Origin: Collinsella sp. UBA6357
GTDB lineage: Bacteria > Actinomycetota > Coriobacteriia > Coriobacteriales > Coriobacteriaceae
Length of the DNA stretch: 29,592 bases
Direction: 5' to 3'
Assembly (NCBI GenBank): GCA_002437815.1
Contig: DJRP01000017.1
Location: 9,178 to 38,769 of the forward strand
Positions 1 to 7,735 of the stretch are shown here, one piece after another. Made by a program: the position numbers and the translations under genes. Numbering within the stretch: position 1 is the stretch's first letter; each line of letters begins with the position of its first letter. Under the pieces are notes generated by a model that did not search any database, was not told where the DNA came from, and saw only the letters and a program-made list of their open reading frames with translations.

Positions 1-42
1 AAATACAGGGCGGCCCTCACCCGCCGGGATAGTACCTCCCGA

Positions 43-666
43 TTAGCTGTTTTTCATGACGATCGAGTCGACGACATCCGCCACGTTCTCACAGCAGTCG
101 GCACAGTACTCCAGGAAGGCGTACACGTCGCGCCACGAGATGACCTCGAGCGGATCGTTGGAATTGACATGCAGGTTGCGCATGGCCTCGATATAGAGGT
201 CGTCCGCCTCGCTCTCGATGGTGTTGATCTTGATCACATGATCGCGCAGCGTCTTGGATTTCTTGAAGTTGGGCAGCTCGATCATGAGCTCATGCATGGC
301 GCGGCAGGCGTCGGTCACCTTGTGCGAGATGGTGATGGCGTCGGGATGCATCTTCTGCACGTTGGTGAAGTAGATGCGCTGCAGCACGCCTTCGATGCGA
401 TCGATGACGGTATCAAGGGCGCAGCTCATAAGGTCGATATCCTCGCGGTCGAGCGGGGTGATGAAGGCGGTGATCAGTGCGTCCTCGAGCTCGTGATGCT
501 TCATGTCGGCAGAATGCTCGAGCTTGTGCATCTCGTCCAGGGCGTCGTGAATCTTGGCGGGGTCGAAGTTCTCCATGATGTGCGTGAGCAGCTCCGATGC
601 CTTGACGGCGTAGTCGGCGCAGGCGATGAAGTTGTCGTAATAGAACGAATCGGGTTTCTTTGCCAT
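43..666 (-). CDS. DUF47 family protein, PhoU-like partner of Pit
   Basis: The 207-residue, all-helical, acidic protein matches the DUF47/PhoU_div family, small cytosolic proteins usually encoded beside Pit phosphate transporters and thought to modulate them. Visible features are the helical-bundle pattern and the repeated acidic/His pairs typical of metal-binding PhoU-like bundles, such as HKLEHSADMKHHELED near residues 46-61 and the C-terminal EYCADCCENVADVVDSIVMK. The start is supported by AAAGGA a few bases upstream of the ATG. It lies 52 bp downstream of the pit gene on the same strand, so the two are probably co-transcribed. Length is normal for the family. Family assignment is confident; the regulatory role is inferred from family and context. 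Confidence 0.88.
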   Translation of the reverse strand: MAKKPDSFYYDNFIACADYAVKASELLTHIMENFDPAKIHDALDEMHKLEHSADMKHHELEDALITAFITPLDREDIDLMSCALDTVIDRIEGVLQRIYFTNVQKMHPDAITISHKVTDACRAMHELMIELPNFKKSKTLRDHVIKINTIESEADDLYIEAMRNLHVNSNDPLEVISWRDVYAFLEYCADCCENVADVVDSIVMKNS

Positions 667-718
667 GGGGGATCCTTTTCTGTTGGATTGTCGTTTGACG
701 CTGCGGGATGTGCCCGGA

Positions 719-1771
719 CTAGAGAATGATCATCATGAAGATCTTGGCCATCACAAAGGCGATAAGGCCGCAGCCGGGGAAGGTGAAGAACCAGGTGAAC
801 ATCATGTCCTTGACCACGCCGAAGTTGATGGCCGAGAGGCGCTTGACCGAACCGACGCCCATGATGGCACAGGTCTTGACGTGGGTCGAAGAGACGGGGA
901 TACCGGTGAGGGTGGCGATCAGAAGATTGAGCGAACTGGCGAGGTCCGCGGAGAAGCCTTGGTACTTCTCGAGCTTCACCATGCTCTGGCCGACGGATTT
1001 GATGATGCGCTCGCCGCCCACGCTCGTGCCGATGCCCATGGTGAGTGAACAGATGAGCATGAGCCACACGGGGATATCCATGTTTCCCACGCCGGTATGG
1101 CCGTTGGCGAAGGCGACGCCCAGGAACATGACGCCCAGAAACTTCTGGCCGTCCTGTGCGCCGTGCATGAAGCTCATAGCCGCGGCAGTGGCGATCTGAG
1201 CGTACCTGAAGAATACGTTGGAACGACGGCGGTCCGTGCCGGAAAAGGCGATCGACACGAGCTTGCACACGATCCAGCCCATGCCGAAGCCCAGCACGAT
1301 GGAGAGCACGAGACCGTAGATGACCTTCATCCACTCGCCGGCGTTGACGCTGTGGGCGCCGCCCAGGGCGATAGCCGCGCCGGTGAGGCCGGCGATGAGG
1401 CTATGGCTTTGCGAGGTGGGGATGCCGAAGCGCGAAGCCGTGGCGCCATAGACCACGATAGAAAAAAGCGCCGCGCAGAGACACGCGAGCGCCATGGTGC
1501 TATTGCCGCCGAAGTCGACGATATGGGAGATGGTGGAGGCTACGCTGGCATTGATGTGCGTCATGATGAGCACGCCGAGGAAGTTGAATGCCGCGCTCAT
1601 GAGGATGGCGGCGCGGGCGGGCATGCAGCGCGTGGTGACGCAGGTGGCGATGGCATTGGGAGCATCGGTCCAACCGTTGACGAAGATCGCTCCCAACGCG
1701 AGCGCCACGGTGATGGCGAGGATCGGGTCGGAAACGAGTTGCATGAGGAATGCTGAGAATGATACGTCCAT
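719..1771 (-). CDS. pit: Inorganic phosphate transporter, PiT family
   Basis: This 350-residue polytopic membrane protein belongs to the PiT family, which takes up phosphate (often as a metal-phosphate complex) driven by the proton or sodium gradient. The family's duplicated signature is visible: GWTDAPNAIATCV in the N-terminal half (about residues 33-45) and FMHGAQDGQKFLGV in the second half, each followed by glycine-rich membrane segments. A short cytosolic loop between the halves contains the arginines of GTDRRRSN. Length agrees with compact bacterial Pit proteins. The ATG at 1771 starts MDVSFSAFLMQLV, which leads directly into the first membrane helix; the ribosome site (GAAAG) is weak. 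It is the first gene of a two-gene unit with the DUF47 protein. Inverted TTTACC-type motifs lie upstream at 1788-1836. Confidence 0.9.
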   Translation of the reverse strand: MDVSFSAFLMQLVSDPILAITVALALGAIFVNGWTDAPNAIATCVTTRCMPARAAILMSAAFNFLGVLIMTHINASVASTISHIVDFGGNSTMALACLCAALFSIVVYGATASRFGIPTSQSHSLIAGLTGAAIALGGAHSVNAGEWMKVIYGLVLSIVLGFGMGWIVCKLVSIAFSGTDRRRSNVFFRYAQIATAAAMSFMHGAQDGQKFLGVMFLGVAFANGHTGVGNMDIPVWLMLICSLTMGIGTSVGGERIIKSVGQSMVKLEKYQGFSADLASSLNLLIATLTGIPVSSTHVKTCAIMGVGSVKRLSAINFGVVKDMMFTWFFTFPGCGLIAFVMAKIFMMIIL

Positions 1772-1787
1772 GGTGGGCTTTCTCGAT

Positions 1788-1836
1788 ATTTACCGTCACG
1801 TTACAAAAACATGGTAAATCGTATCACCTCTTTACC
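1788..1836. promoter_or_regulatory. Inverted TTTACC motifs upstream of pit
   Basis: ATTTACC (1788-1794) and its exact complement GGTAAAT (1813-1819) face each other across 18 bp, and a further TTTACC occurs at 1831-1836. They lie 17 to 65 bp upstream of the pit start codon, where an operator or promoter would be. No regulator can be named from sequence alone. Confidence 0.3.
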
Positions 1837-2028
1837 GATTGCTGATGCACTTACCCGTCCGCACGATGATTTATTTTGGTTTAGACGCACCGTACGTACG
1901 GGCTGGGAGGCGGTTTTGGCTCTCAGAAAGGTCTCTTAGCGCATGGCGAGGACTGAGGTACGCTTCGTCACATCGAAATCACAATGCGTTCGCTTTACGC
2001 GAGCAAACAAGTGTTCGATAATGAGCGT

Positions 2029-2376
2029 ATGGAGTACAGACAGACAGATGGCAAAACCAGACGCGTGCACAAGCAGTATGTGGACGTGGTCGCCCGTATC
2101 CTGGCAGGCGGAGAGGTCGTTCCGGTCTCGGTCTGTTGGGTCGACGGGCGCACCTTTACGATCGACGAGGTGCTGCACGCCGGGTCGTTCGGGATTGTGG
2201 TGCAGGGGGTGAGGACGGCCACCTACAGCGTGCGTTTTGGCGGTCACGAGACCGAGATCTACCTTGAGGAACGTGCGGACGTGCGCGAGGCGGGGACGGG
2301 AGCGCGAGCCGCTCATGCCCTGCGCTGGTGGGTATGGGCCTTCGACTGCACGCTCGAGGCGCCGCGACGCGGCTAG
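2029..2376 (+). CDS. Hypothetical protein
   Basis: I do not recognise this family. The predicted product has 115 residues if the ATG at 2029 is used (MEYRQTDGK...); an in-frame ATG at 1984 would add 15 residues but gives a less protein-like extension. Codon third positions are GC-rich, as in neighbouring genes, which supports real coding. The middle (ARILAGGEVVPVSVCWVDGRTFTIDEVL) looks like a small beta-rich fold, and the C-terminal part contains a Trp cluster (RWWVWAFDC). No signal peptide or membrane segment is seen. Neither start has a strong ribosome site. It lies between the divergent pit promoter region and the Bax-inhibitor-like gene, with no clear functional link to either. Confidence 0.6.
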   Translation: MEYRQTDGKTRRVHKQYVDVVARILAGGEVVPVSVCWVDGRTFTIDEVLHAGSFGIVVQGVRTATYSVRFGGHETEIYLEERADVREAGTGARAAHALRWWVWAFDCTLEAPRRG

Positions 2377-2394
2377 AGAGCGCCCGTCATTGGG

Positions 2395-2400
2395 TATAAT
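2395..2400 (+). promoter_or_regulatory. -10 element TATAAT ahead of the BI-1 gene
   Basis: A perfect TATAAT lies 68 bp upstream of the start at 2468. No good -35 hexamer is visible at 16-18 bp, so only the -10 element is called. Confidence 0.4.
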
Positions 2401-2467
2401 GGCCTGCACAGCCGCGGTGCGCAGACGATGCGCGCCATGGGATGCCATGAAGCGAAAGGAATCTTTC

Positions 2468-3160
2468 ATGAACGATATACAGACGACCCGGCAAAACGGA
2501 TTCGAGGTGGGCGCGCAGGGCAAGCCCCTGTCTGCCCGTGCGTTCAACCTGCTGATGTCCGGCCTCATTTTTGCCGGTTTTTGCCTCATGGGCGCCGCGA
2601 CCTATATCACCGGCACGCGTGAGTTCATGATGACCATGGCGACCGGTGCGGGCTTTGGCGTGATGCTCGGCTCGTTGGTGGTCACGATCGTCGGCATGGT
2701 GATCATGACGGTGGCAGCCAGCAGGCAATCGGCTGGTATGTCGCTGGTGGGGTACGTGCTGTTTGCGGGTGCCTTCGGGTTTACCGCCTCGCTCGCCCTG
2801 GTGACCTATGATTTGCCCACGATCAACACCGCCTTTGCCGCCACGGCCGCCATTACCTTTATATTTGGGGCGCTCGGCGTGACGTTTCCGCAGTTCTTCC
2901 GCCGCGTCTACGGTGTCGGCTTCGGCATCTTGCTGGCGGTGGTGCTGGTCGAGGTCGTGCTCATGTTCATGGGCGTCTCGCAGACCGTTACCGATCTTAT
3001 CGTGGTCGTGGTGTTTGCGGGCTTTATAGGCTATGACACGTATACGGCCACGCAGGTCCCGCCGACCGTCTCCAACGCGGTGCTGTGCGCATCCAACCTG
3101 TTTGTCGATATCATCAACGTGTTCCTGCGCATCCTGGACATTATCGGCAGGCGCGATTAG
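2468..3160 (+). CDS. Bax inhibitor-1/YccA family membrane protein
   Basis: The 230-residue protein is almost wholly hydrophobic, with six to seven predicted membrane helices, and resembles the Bax inhibitor-1/YccA (TMBIM) family. In bacteria these are inner-membrane proteins; BsYetJ is a pH-sensitive calcium leak channel and YccA interacts with FtsH. Supporting features are an N-terminal cytosolic tail of about 25 residues, the LNLLMSGLIFAGFCLMGA-type first helix, and the conserved late segment GFIGYDTYTA followed by SNLFVDIINVFLRILDI, matching the family's C-terminal D-hxxhYLDhhNhFLxhL pattern. The ATG at 2468 is chosen because AAAGGA lies at 2455-2460; the reading frame stays open further upstream but is not protein-like. 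The exact physiological role cannot be inferred. Confidence 0.85.
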   Translation: MNDIQTTRQNGFEVGAQGKPLSARAFNLLMSGLIFAGFCLMGAATYITGTREFMMTMATGAGFGVMLGSLVVTIVGMVIMTVAASRQSAGMSLVGYVLFAGAFGFTASLALVTYDLPTINTAFAATAAITFIFGALGVTFPQFFRRVYGVGFGILLAVVLVEVVLMFMGVSQTVTDLIVVVVFAGFIGYDTYTATQVPPTVSNAVLCASNLFVDIINVFLRILDIIGRRD

Positions 3161-3344
3161 GTATTGCGGGCACTACGCTCGCAGAACGTTGACGCGCGGG
3201 CGCTCCGGCGAATCGTCGTCGGGGCGCCCGTTGTGCTTTGGATGTTGCACTCGATGGGATCGGGACGTTCGGCGGGGCGCTATCATACACAAAAAGGCAG
3301 TGCCGTCGGACACGTTACGGCGGCGAAAACGGAAAGGTGAACCC

Positions 3345-4409
3345 ATGGCAGCAAACGGAAAGAGCAATCCTAAACGCGAGGCACGTGCCAAGGCGGCCGA
3401 GCGCCACACGACTGCGGTGGCAACGGCCTGCGCCAAGGATATCGAGCGCTCGCTAGCCGGCGTGCACGCTGTCGAGGGCATGCCCGAGAGCTTCAAGGCT
3501 GCCATGGCCGCCAAGCGGGCCGCTGCGTCTGCGCAAGCCGATGACGAACCGATCGAGAGCATCGATGCCGCGGATCCCGAGACTGAGCCTGAGATGGCAA
3601 CGGATGCCGCCGGCGCCCCCGAAGAGGGTGTCCCGGAGCTCGAGGCGCCCGTGCTGCCCGAGGTGACGGTGCTCGATGCCACGGCGACACAGGTCGTTCT
3701 CGACCACGGCCGCGGCTATGCTCAGTTCTGCGATCTCGCCGTGCTCGACTTCGCCTCATTCACCAATCCGGGTGGCGGCTACATCAAGGGTTATATGGGC
3801 CAGGAGTCAACGCTATGCTCCGATTCGTACCTGTACAACGTGCTCGAGCGACAGCGTGATTGGTATGGCGAGAACCGTCGTCGCAACATCAACTGCGAGC
3901 TGTATCGTAATCGTGCCCTCGTGGTGCCCGCGGTGCGCTTTGAGCGCAACCATGTGCATGCTTATGCCGACGTGATCGTGGCCGCCGCCCCCAACGCCAA
4001 GCGTGCTCGCCAGGAGTACAACGTGGCCGAGAAGACACTAGTCGACGCCCTGCGCGATCGCATTCGCTTTGTTCTGGCGGTGTGCGATGAGCTGGGCCGC
4101 GACAAAGTTGTGCTCGGCGCTTATGGCTGCGACAACTTTGGCTGGGATGCCGAGACTGTGGCTGAGGCGTTCCGTGTCGAGTTGGCAAGCGGTGACTTCA
4201 AGGTCAAGCAGGTGTTCTTTGCCGTCCCGTCCACCCGCTGGGATGAGGATCTCGCCAAGTTCGAGCATGCGTTCGCGATGTTCCCCGATGCGAACCCCGA
4301 GTCCTACGCCGATGCCGCCGCGCGCGCTGCGGCCGACCGTGCCGCCCAGGAGGCTGCTGCGGCTGCCGAAGCGGATGAGGACGAGGACGACTGGCGCAAG
4401 TACCTGTAG
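3345..4409 (+). CDS. TIGR02452-like microbial PARG/macro-domain protein
   Basis: The product has 354 residues. From about residue 110 it resembles microbial-type poly(ADP-ribose) glycohydrolases (TIGR02452/DUF2263), macro-domain enzymes that remove ADP-ribose from proteins. The diagnostic stretch is FTNPGGGYIKGYMGQESTLC. In the family this is normally GGG-X(6-8)-QEE, in which the second Glu is catalytic; here the DNA (cag gag tca, 3811-3819) clearly reads Q-E-S. The later VVLGAYGCDNFGWD matches the family's GAWGCGAFxND loop. The first 105 residues are charged and low in complexity, with an Ala/Glu/Asp-rich stretch, and the C-terminus is an Ala-rich helix ending in an acidic tail (DEDEDDWRKYL). 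The ATG at 3345 has GGAAAGG seven bases upstream. A strong terminator follows. Family assignment is good; hydrolase activity is doubtful because of the substitution. Confidence 0.82.
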   Translation: MAANGKSNPKREARAKAAERHTTAVATACAKDIERSLAGVHAVEGMPESFKAAMAAKRAAASAQADDEPIESIDAADPETEPEMATDAAGAPEEGVPELEAPVLPEVTVLDATATQVVLDHGRGYAQFCDLAVLDFASFTNPGGGYIKGYMGQESTLCSDSYLYNVLERQRDWYGENRRRNINCELYRNRALVVPAVRFERNHVHAYADVIVAAAPNAKRARQEYNVAEKTLVDALRDRIRFVLAVCDELGRDKVVLGAYGCDNFGWDAETVAEAFRVELASGDFKVKQVFFAVPSTRWDEDLAKFEHAFAMFPDANPESYADAAARAAADRAAQEAAAAAEADEDEDDWRKYL

Positions 4410-4445
4410 CTGCGTTGACGTCAAGCGCTATTGACAGATGCCGGG

Positions 4446-4477
4446 GCCGTCGGGCGCGATGTCCGGCGGCTCTTTTT
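4446..4477 (+). terminator. Rho-independent terminator after the PARG-like gene
   Basis: GCCGTCGG (4446-4453) pairs with CCGGCGGC (4463-4470), including one G-U pair, around a 9-base loop, followed by TCTTTTT. It separates the PARG-like gene from the pentapeptide-repeat gene. Confidence 0.85.
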
Positions 4478-4495
4478 GTATAAAGGAGTTTTCAC

Positions 4496-5173
4496 ATGCC
4501 TACTCGTATGGGAAAGGCCCCACATGGGTTTGCGCGCGTGAGCGACCAACTTGGCTGCAACATGCCTATGGATGAGCTTATCGATCTGTTTGCCCTGGGC
4601 GATGAGCTCGTGTCTCGTACGGCCTTTGAGGATCTGGAACTAGTCGGTGACAGAACGAACGGAGCCGCGTTCGACAGCGTGCTGTTCAAAGGCTGCGTAT
4701 TCGACGGTGTCGATTTCTCGGACTCCACGTTTCGAGACGTCGTGTTTCGTGGTTGCCGGTTTATCCGGTGCGACATGGAAGGAGCATGGCTCGATCATTG
4801 CGACTTTATCGATTGCTCGGCGCCGGGGCTCAACCTCTTGCGTTCGCGATTATCGGGCGTTTCGTTTGCATCATGCGACCTACAGTTTGCCAACCTGTCC
4901 GAGTCCAAGATCGGGCCCCTGAGGGCAGGCGATACGCGCTTGAGCGAGGCGGCGATGCAGAACAGCAAATTGAGCCGGGTGCGTATGAGCGGGTGCGATT
5001 TGACGCGGTTGGACGTGTTCAAGACGTCGCTTGCAGATCTCGACGTATCGGACTGCGTATTTGCGGCACCCGTGGTGTCCGGCGACTATCGCGAACTGCG
5101 CGGTCTTAAGGTCAATGCCGAGCAGGCCCTCGCATTATCGGGCCTGCTCGGCATCGAGATCGTGGACGTTTGA
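4496..5173 (+). CDS. Pentapeptide repeat-containing protein
   Basis: The 225-residue protein contains a run of A(D/N)LXX-like pentapeptides from about residue 55 to 175. Examples are AAFDSVLFKGCVFDGVDFSD, FRDVVFRGCRF, FASCDLQFANLSES and MSGCDLTRLDVFKTSLADLDVSDC. Such repeats fold into a right-handed quadrilateral beta-helix. Functions in the family vary (gyrase protection, scaffolding, immunity), so none is assigned. The first 45 residues are not repetitive, and the last 35 end in a hydrophobic segment (ALALSGLLGIEIVDV). The ATG has a strong AAAGGAG at 4482-4488. A perfect 12-bp inverted repeat lies inside the coding sequence near its end (5117-5152). It stands alone between a terminator and the convergent thiD gene. 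Confidence 0.88.
   Translation: MPTRMGKAPHGFARVSDQLGCNMPMDELIDLFALGDELVSRTAFEDLELVGDRTNGAAFDSVLFKGCVFDGVDFSDSTFRDVVFRGCRFIRCDMEGAWLDHCDFIDCSAPGLNLLRSRLSGVSFASCDLQFANLSESKIGPLRAGDTRLSEAAMQNSKLSRVRMSGCDLTRLDVFKTSLADLDVSDCVFAAPVVSGDYRELRGLKVNAEQALALSGLLGIEIVDV
5117..5152. repeat. Perfect 12-bp inverted repeat inside a CDS
   Basis: GCCGAGCAGGCC (5117-5128) and GGCCTGCTCGGC (5141-5152) are exact complements around a 12-base loop. They lie 21 bp before the pentapeptide gene's stop codon. No T-run follows on either strand, so it is not a standard terminator. Confidence 0.7.
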
Positions 5174-5215
5174 GGTCCTTGTTTGAATCCTTCCCTAATC
5201 AGATAGGGCAGGGGG

Positions 5216-6046
5216 TTAATACTGCCACATGTGGTTGACGGGACCGGAGCCAGATCCAAGGTCGAGGCCGGCGGCCAGAGCCCCGGTGAGATAGGCCTTG
5301 CCGGTGTTGACCGCATCGGGAAGGGTCATGCCCTGAGCCAGCGCGCAGGCGATGGCAGAGGAGAGCGTGCAGCCGGTGCCGTGCGTATTGGCGGTCTCGA
5401 TGCGCTTGTGCCGAAACCATGTGGTGAGCGGCTCGCCCACGCGGTTGCCGTTCTCGTCCGCCGGTGCCGGCTCTGCCAGCACGTCGTTGGCCTCATTGAC
5501 AAAATGCCCACCTTTGACGAGCGCCGCGCAGCCGTAGCGCTTGGCAAGCAGCACGGCGGCGTTTTGCTGCGTGCGCTCGGAATCCACTTCGTAGTCGAGC
5601 AAGGCCATGGCCTCGGGGATATTGGGCGTGATGACCGTGGCGAGGGGGAAGAGCTCGTGGGTGAGCGCCTCGGCGGCCTCTTCGGCGATCAGACGTGCTC
5701 CTGAGGTCGCGACCATAACGGGGTCGACGACGATGTTTTCGGCACCCCAGGCGTGCAGCCTCTCAGCGATCTTCTCGATGATGGCGACGGAGGACACCAT
5801 GCCGATCTTGACGGCGGCGGGACGGATATCGTCGAACACGGCATCGATCTGGGCTGCCACGATATCGGGAGAGATGTCCTCGACCGCGGTGACACCGGTG
5901 GTGTTTTGAGCGGTGATGGCCGTGATGGCGGTCTCGGCGTACAGGCGATGTGCCGTGATGGTCTTGATGTCGGCCTGAATGCCGGCGCCGCCGCTCGAGT
6001 CCGATCCGGCGATCGAGAGTACGGCGGGGATGTGGCTGCGGTCCAT
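5216..6046 (-). CDS. thiD: Hydroxymethylpyrimidine/phosphomethylpyrimidine kinase
   Basis: ThiD phosphorylates HMP to HMP-P and then to HMP-PP, the pyrimidine half of thiamine. The 276-residue length is normal. The N-terminal substrate/ATP-fold signature AGSDSSGGAGIQADIKT (residues 13-29) is intact, as is the ribokinase-type catalytic motif NTHGTGCTLSSAIA near residues 218-231, which carries the anion hole and catalytic pocket. The segment VVDPVMVATSGARLI is also typical. The start has GGGAG five bases upstream. It lies downstream of thiC on the same strand, but thiC's strong terminator (6093-6132) and a -10-like TATAAT just beyond it suggest that thiD has its own promoter. No fused ThiE domain is present. 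Confidence 0.95.
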   Translation of the reverse strand: MDRSHIPAVLSIAGSDSSGGAGIQADIKTITAHRLYAETAITAITAQNTTGVTAVEDISPDIVAAQIDAVFDDIRPAAVKIGMVSSVAIIEKIAERLHAWGAENIVVDPVMVATSGARLIAEEAAEALTHELFPLATVITPNIPEAMALLDYEVDSERTQQNAAVLLAKRYGCAALVKGGHFVNEANDVLAEPAPADENGNRVGEPLTTWFRHKRIETANTHGTGCTLSSAIACALAQGMTLPDAVNTGKAYLTGALAAGLDLGSGSGPVNHMWQY

Positions 6047-6089
6047 GTTCGCTCCCTAGATGTACGCGGATGGATCAAATATTGCCTGC

Positions 6090-6095
6090 ATTATA
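6090..6095 (-). promoter_or_regulatory. Probable thiD -10 element
   Basis: On the minus strand this reads TATAAT, 44 bp upstream of the thiD start and immediately after the thiC terminator stem. The -35 region at 17 bp spacing is poor (GAGCGT). Confidence 0.35.
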
Positions 6096-6132
6096 GAAAA
6101 GCCCGAGGTCGGACGCTCGCCGGCCTCGGGCT
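6093..6132 (-). terminator. Rho-independent terminator of thiC
   Basis: Read on the minus strand, AGCCCGAGG and CCTCGGGCT (plus positions 6124-6132 and 6100-6108) form a 9-bp stem with extra inner pairs, followed by TTTTCTAT. It lies 81 bp beyond the thiC stop codon. Confidence 0.85.
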
Positions 6133-6212
6133 CATGCCAGAACTTTTACGAAATCCTTAAAATGTTAGGAAGTCAACATCGAGTTGATAGCAACTTGCCG
6201 ATCGGTGCCGCG

Positions 6213-7547
6213 CTAATCCTCCATGCCAAGATCGATTGTGGTGCCCTCGAAGACCTTGTTGACGGTGCGGACGGCGCACATCTTGCCGCACATGGTGCAG
6301 GTGCCCTCGGTGGCGGCGGGGGATTCCTCGTAGCGCTTTTTGCCCGTCACGGGATCGAGTGCGCACTTCCACATGGCGTCCCAGTCGAGCTTGCGACGTG
6401 CCTGGCCCATCTTATCGTCCAAGTCGCGGGCATGCGGCACCTTCTTGGCGATGTCGGCCGCATGCGCGGCGATCTTGGTTGCCATGAGGCCGTCGAGCAC
6501 ATCTTGGGCGTTGGGCAGACACAGGTGCTCGGCGGGCGTGACGTAGCACAGGAAGTCGGCGCCGGAGCTCGCCGAGATGGCACCGCCGATGGCTGCGGTG
6601 ATGTGGTCGTAGCCCACGCCGATGTCGGTGACAAGCGGCCCGAGTACATAGAACGGAGCGTTGTGGCATAAGCGCTTCTGCAGCTTCATATTGGCCGCGA
6701 TCTCATCGAGCGCCATATGGCCCGGCCCCTCGACCATGACCTGGACGCCGGCGGCCCAAGCGCGCTTGCAGAGCTTGCCGAGCTCGATCATCTCGGCGGT
6801 CTCGGTGGCGTCGTTGGAGTCGTAGAGACAGCCCGGGCGGCAGGAGTCGCCGAGCGAGATCGTGACGTCGTACTCGTGGCAGATCTCGAGCACCTCGTCA
6901 AAGTACTCGTAGAAGGGGTTCTCGTTTCCGGTGACCTCCATCCAGCCGAACAGCAGCGAACCGCCGCGGCTCACGATGTTCATGAGGCGACCGGTCTCCT
7001 TGAAGGTCTTGATGACCGACTTGTTGATGCCGCAGTGAATGGTCATGAAGTCGACGCCGTCCTCGGCGTGTGCCCGTACGACCTCGAGCAGGTCGTCCTT
7101 GGTGAGCTTGACGAGCGGCTTTTCCATATAGCCGATGGCATCGTACATGGGGACGGTGCCCACCATGAGCGGCGTCTCGTCTATGAGCTGCTGGCGGAAC
7201 TTGCGGGTCTTGCCCGAGTTGGAGAGGTCCATGATGGCGTCGGCACCGAAGTCCTCGGCGATCTTGACCTTCTTCCACTCCTCGGCGGCATCGGCCTTGT
7301 CGCCCGAGATGCCGAGGTTCACGTTGACCTTGGTGGAGAGGCCCTCACCCACGCCGAAGGCACGCATGCCCTTCTTGATGTGGACGGTGTTGGCGGGAAT
7401 CGCGATGCGGCCGTCGGCCACGCGCTCGCGGATGTACTCGGGGTCGCGGTGCTCGCGCTCGGCGACCTCCTTCATCTGGGGTGTGATCTGACCGGCTCGC
7501 GCGAAGTCGATCTGCGTTACGAGCTTGCGCTCGGTAGGTGTGCTCAT
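6213..7547 (-). CDS. thiC: Phosphomethylpyrimidine synthase, short form
   Basis: ThiC is a radical-SAM enzyme that rearranges aminoimidazole ribotide into HMP-P. The 444-residue product is the shorter form found in many anaerobes and lacks the long N-terminal domain of E. coli ThiC. Conserved stretches include IPANTVHIKKGMRAFGVGEGLSTKVN (residues about 51-76), MDLSNSGKTRKFRQQ, EGPGHMALDEI and FYVLGPLVTDIGVGYDHI. The iron-sulfur ligands are at the C-terminus as CTMCGKMC, that is CX2CX3C, one residue tighter than E. coli's CX2CX4C. The ATG at 7547 is preferred over upstream Met codons because GGGAG sits 6-10 bases upstream and the upstream codons lie inside the TPP riboswitch. Expression is therefore probably shut down by thiamine pyrophosphate. 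Confidence 0.95.
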   Translation of the reverse strand: MSTPTERKLVTQIDFARAGQITPQMKEVAEREHRDPEYIRERVADGRIAIPANTVHIKKGMRAFGVGEGLSTKVNVNLGISGDKADAAEEWKKVKIAEDFGADAIMDLSNSGKTRKFRQQLIDETPLMVGTVPMYDAIGYMEKPLVKLTKDDLLEVVRAHAEDGVDFMTIHCGINKSVIKTFKETGRLMNIVSRGGSLLFGWMEVTGNENPFYEYFDEVLEICHEYDVTISLGDSCRPGCLYDSNDATETAEMIELGKLCKRAWAAGVQVMVEGPGHMALDEIAANMKLQKRLCHNAPFYVLGPLVTDIGVGYDHITAAIGGAISASSGADFLCYVTPAEHLCLPNAQDVLDGLMATKIAAHAADIAKKVPHARDLDDKMGQARRKLDWDAMWKCALDPVTGKKRYEESPAATEGTCTMCGKMCAVRTVNKVFEGTTIDLGMED

Positions 7548-7555
7548 TGGCACGT

Positions 7556-7652
7556 CTCCCTTCGTTGGCATTACCCATATCAGGTTCATCGGGTCAGGGC
7601 GGGCGCCGCCCAATCTCAGCCTGCCGTCCTATCCTGCAAGCTCCCCGTGATA
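7556..7652 (-). promoter_or_regulatory. TPP riboswitch (THI element) of thiC
   Basis: On the minus strand the leader holds the core THI-box segments in the correct order. They are CACGGGGAGC at the 5' side (around 7641-7650), GGCTGAGA (around 7613-7620), GACCCGATGAACCTGAT, and ATGGGTAATGCCAACGAAGG at the 3' side. The conserved CTGAGA and CCTGAT-GGGTAATGCCA motifs bind the pyrimidine and pyrophosphate of TPP. The 3' strand of helix P1 runs directly into the GGGAG ribosome site of thiC, and there is no separate terminator, so translational control is the likely mode. Confidence 0.93.
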
Positions 7653-7735
7653 TGTGATTATTGGACCGCGGTCTTTGACCGTCGGAGCGGTCCCAGTATA
7701 GCTTCTTTGAATCGTATAAAAGTTGCGACGATCGC

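Noticed and set aside
1..26. Possible terminator after the DUF47 gene (GGCGG/CCGCC stem read on the minus strand)
   Set aside because: Only five pairs and a poor U-tract (CTGTATTT) cut off by the window edge.
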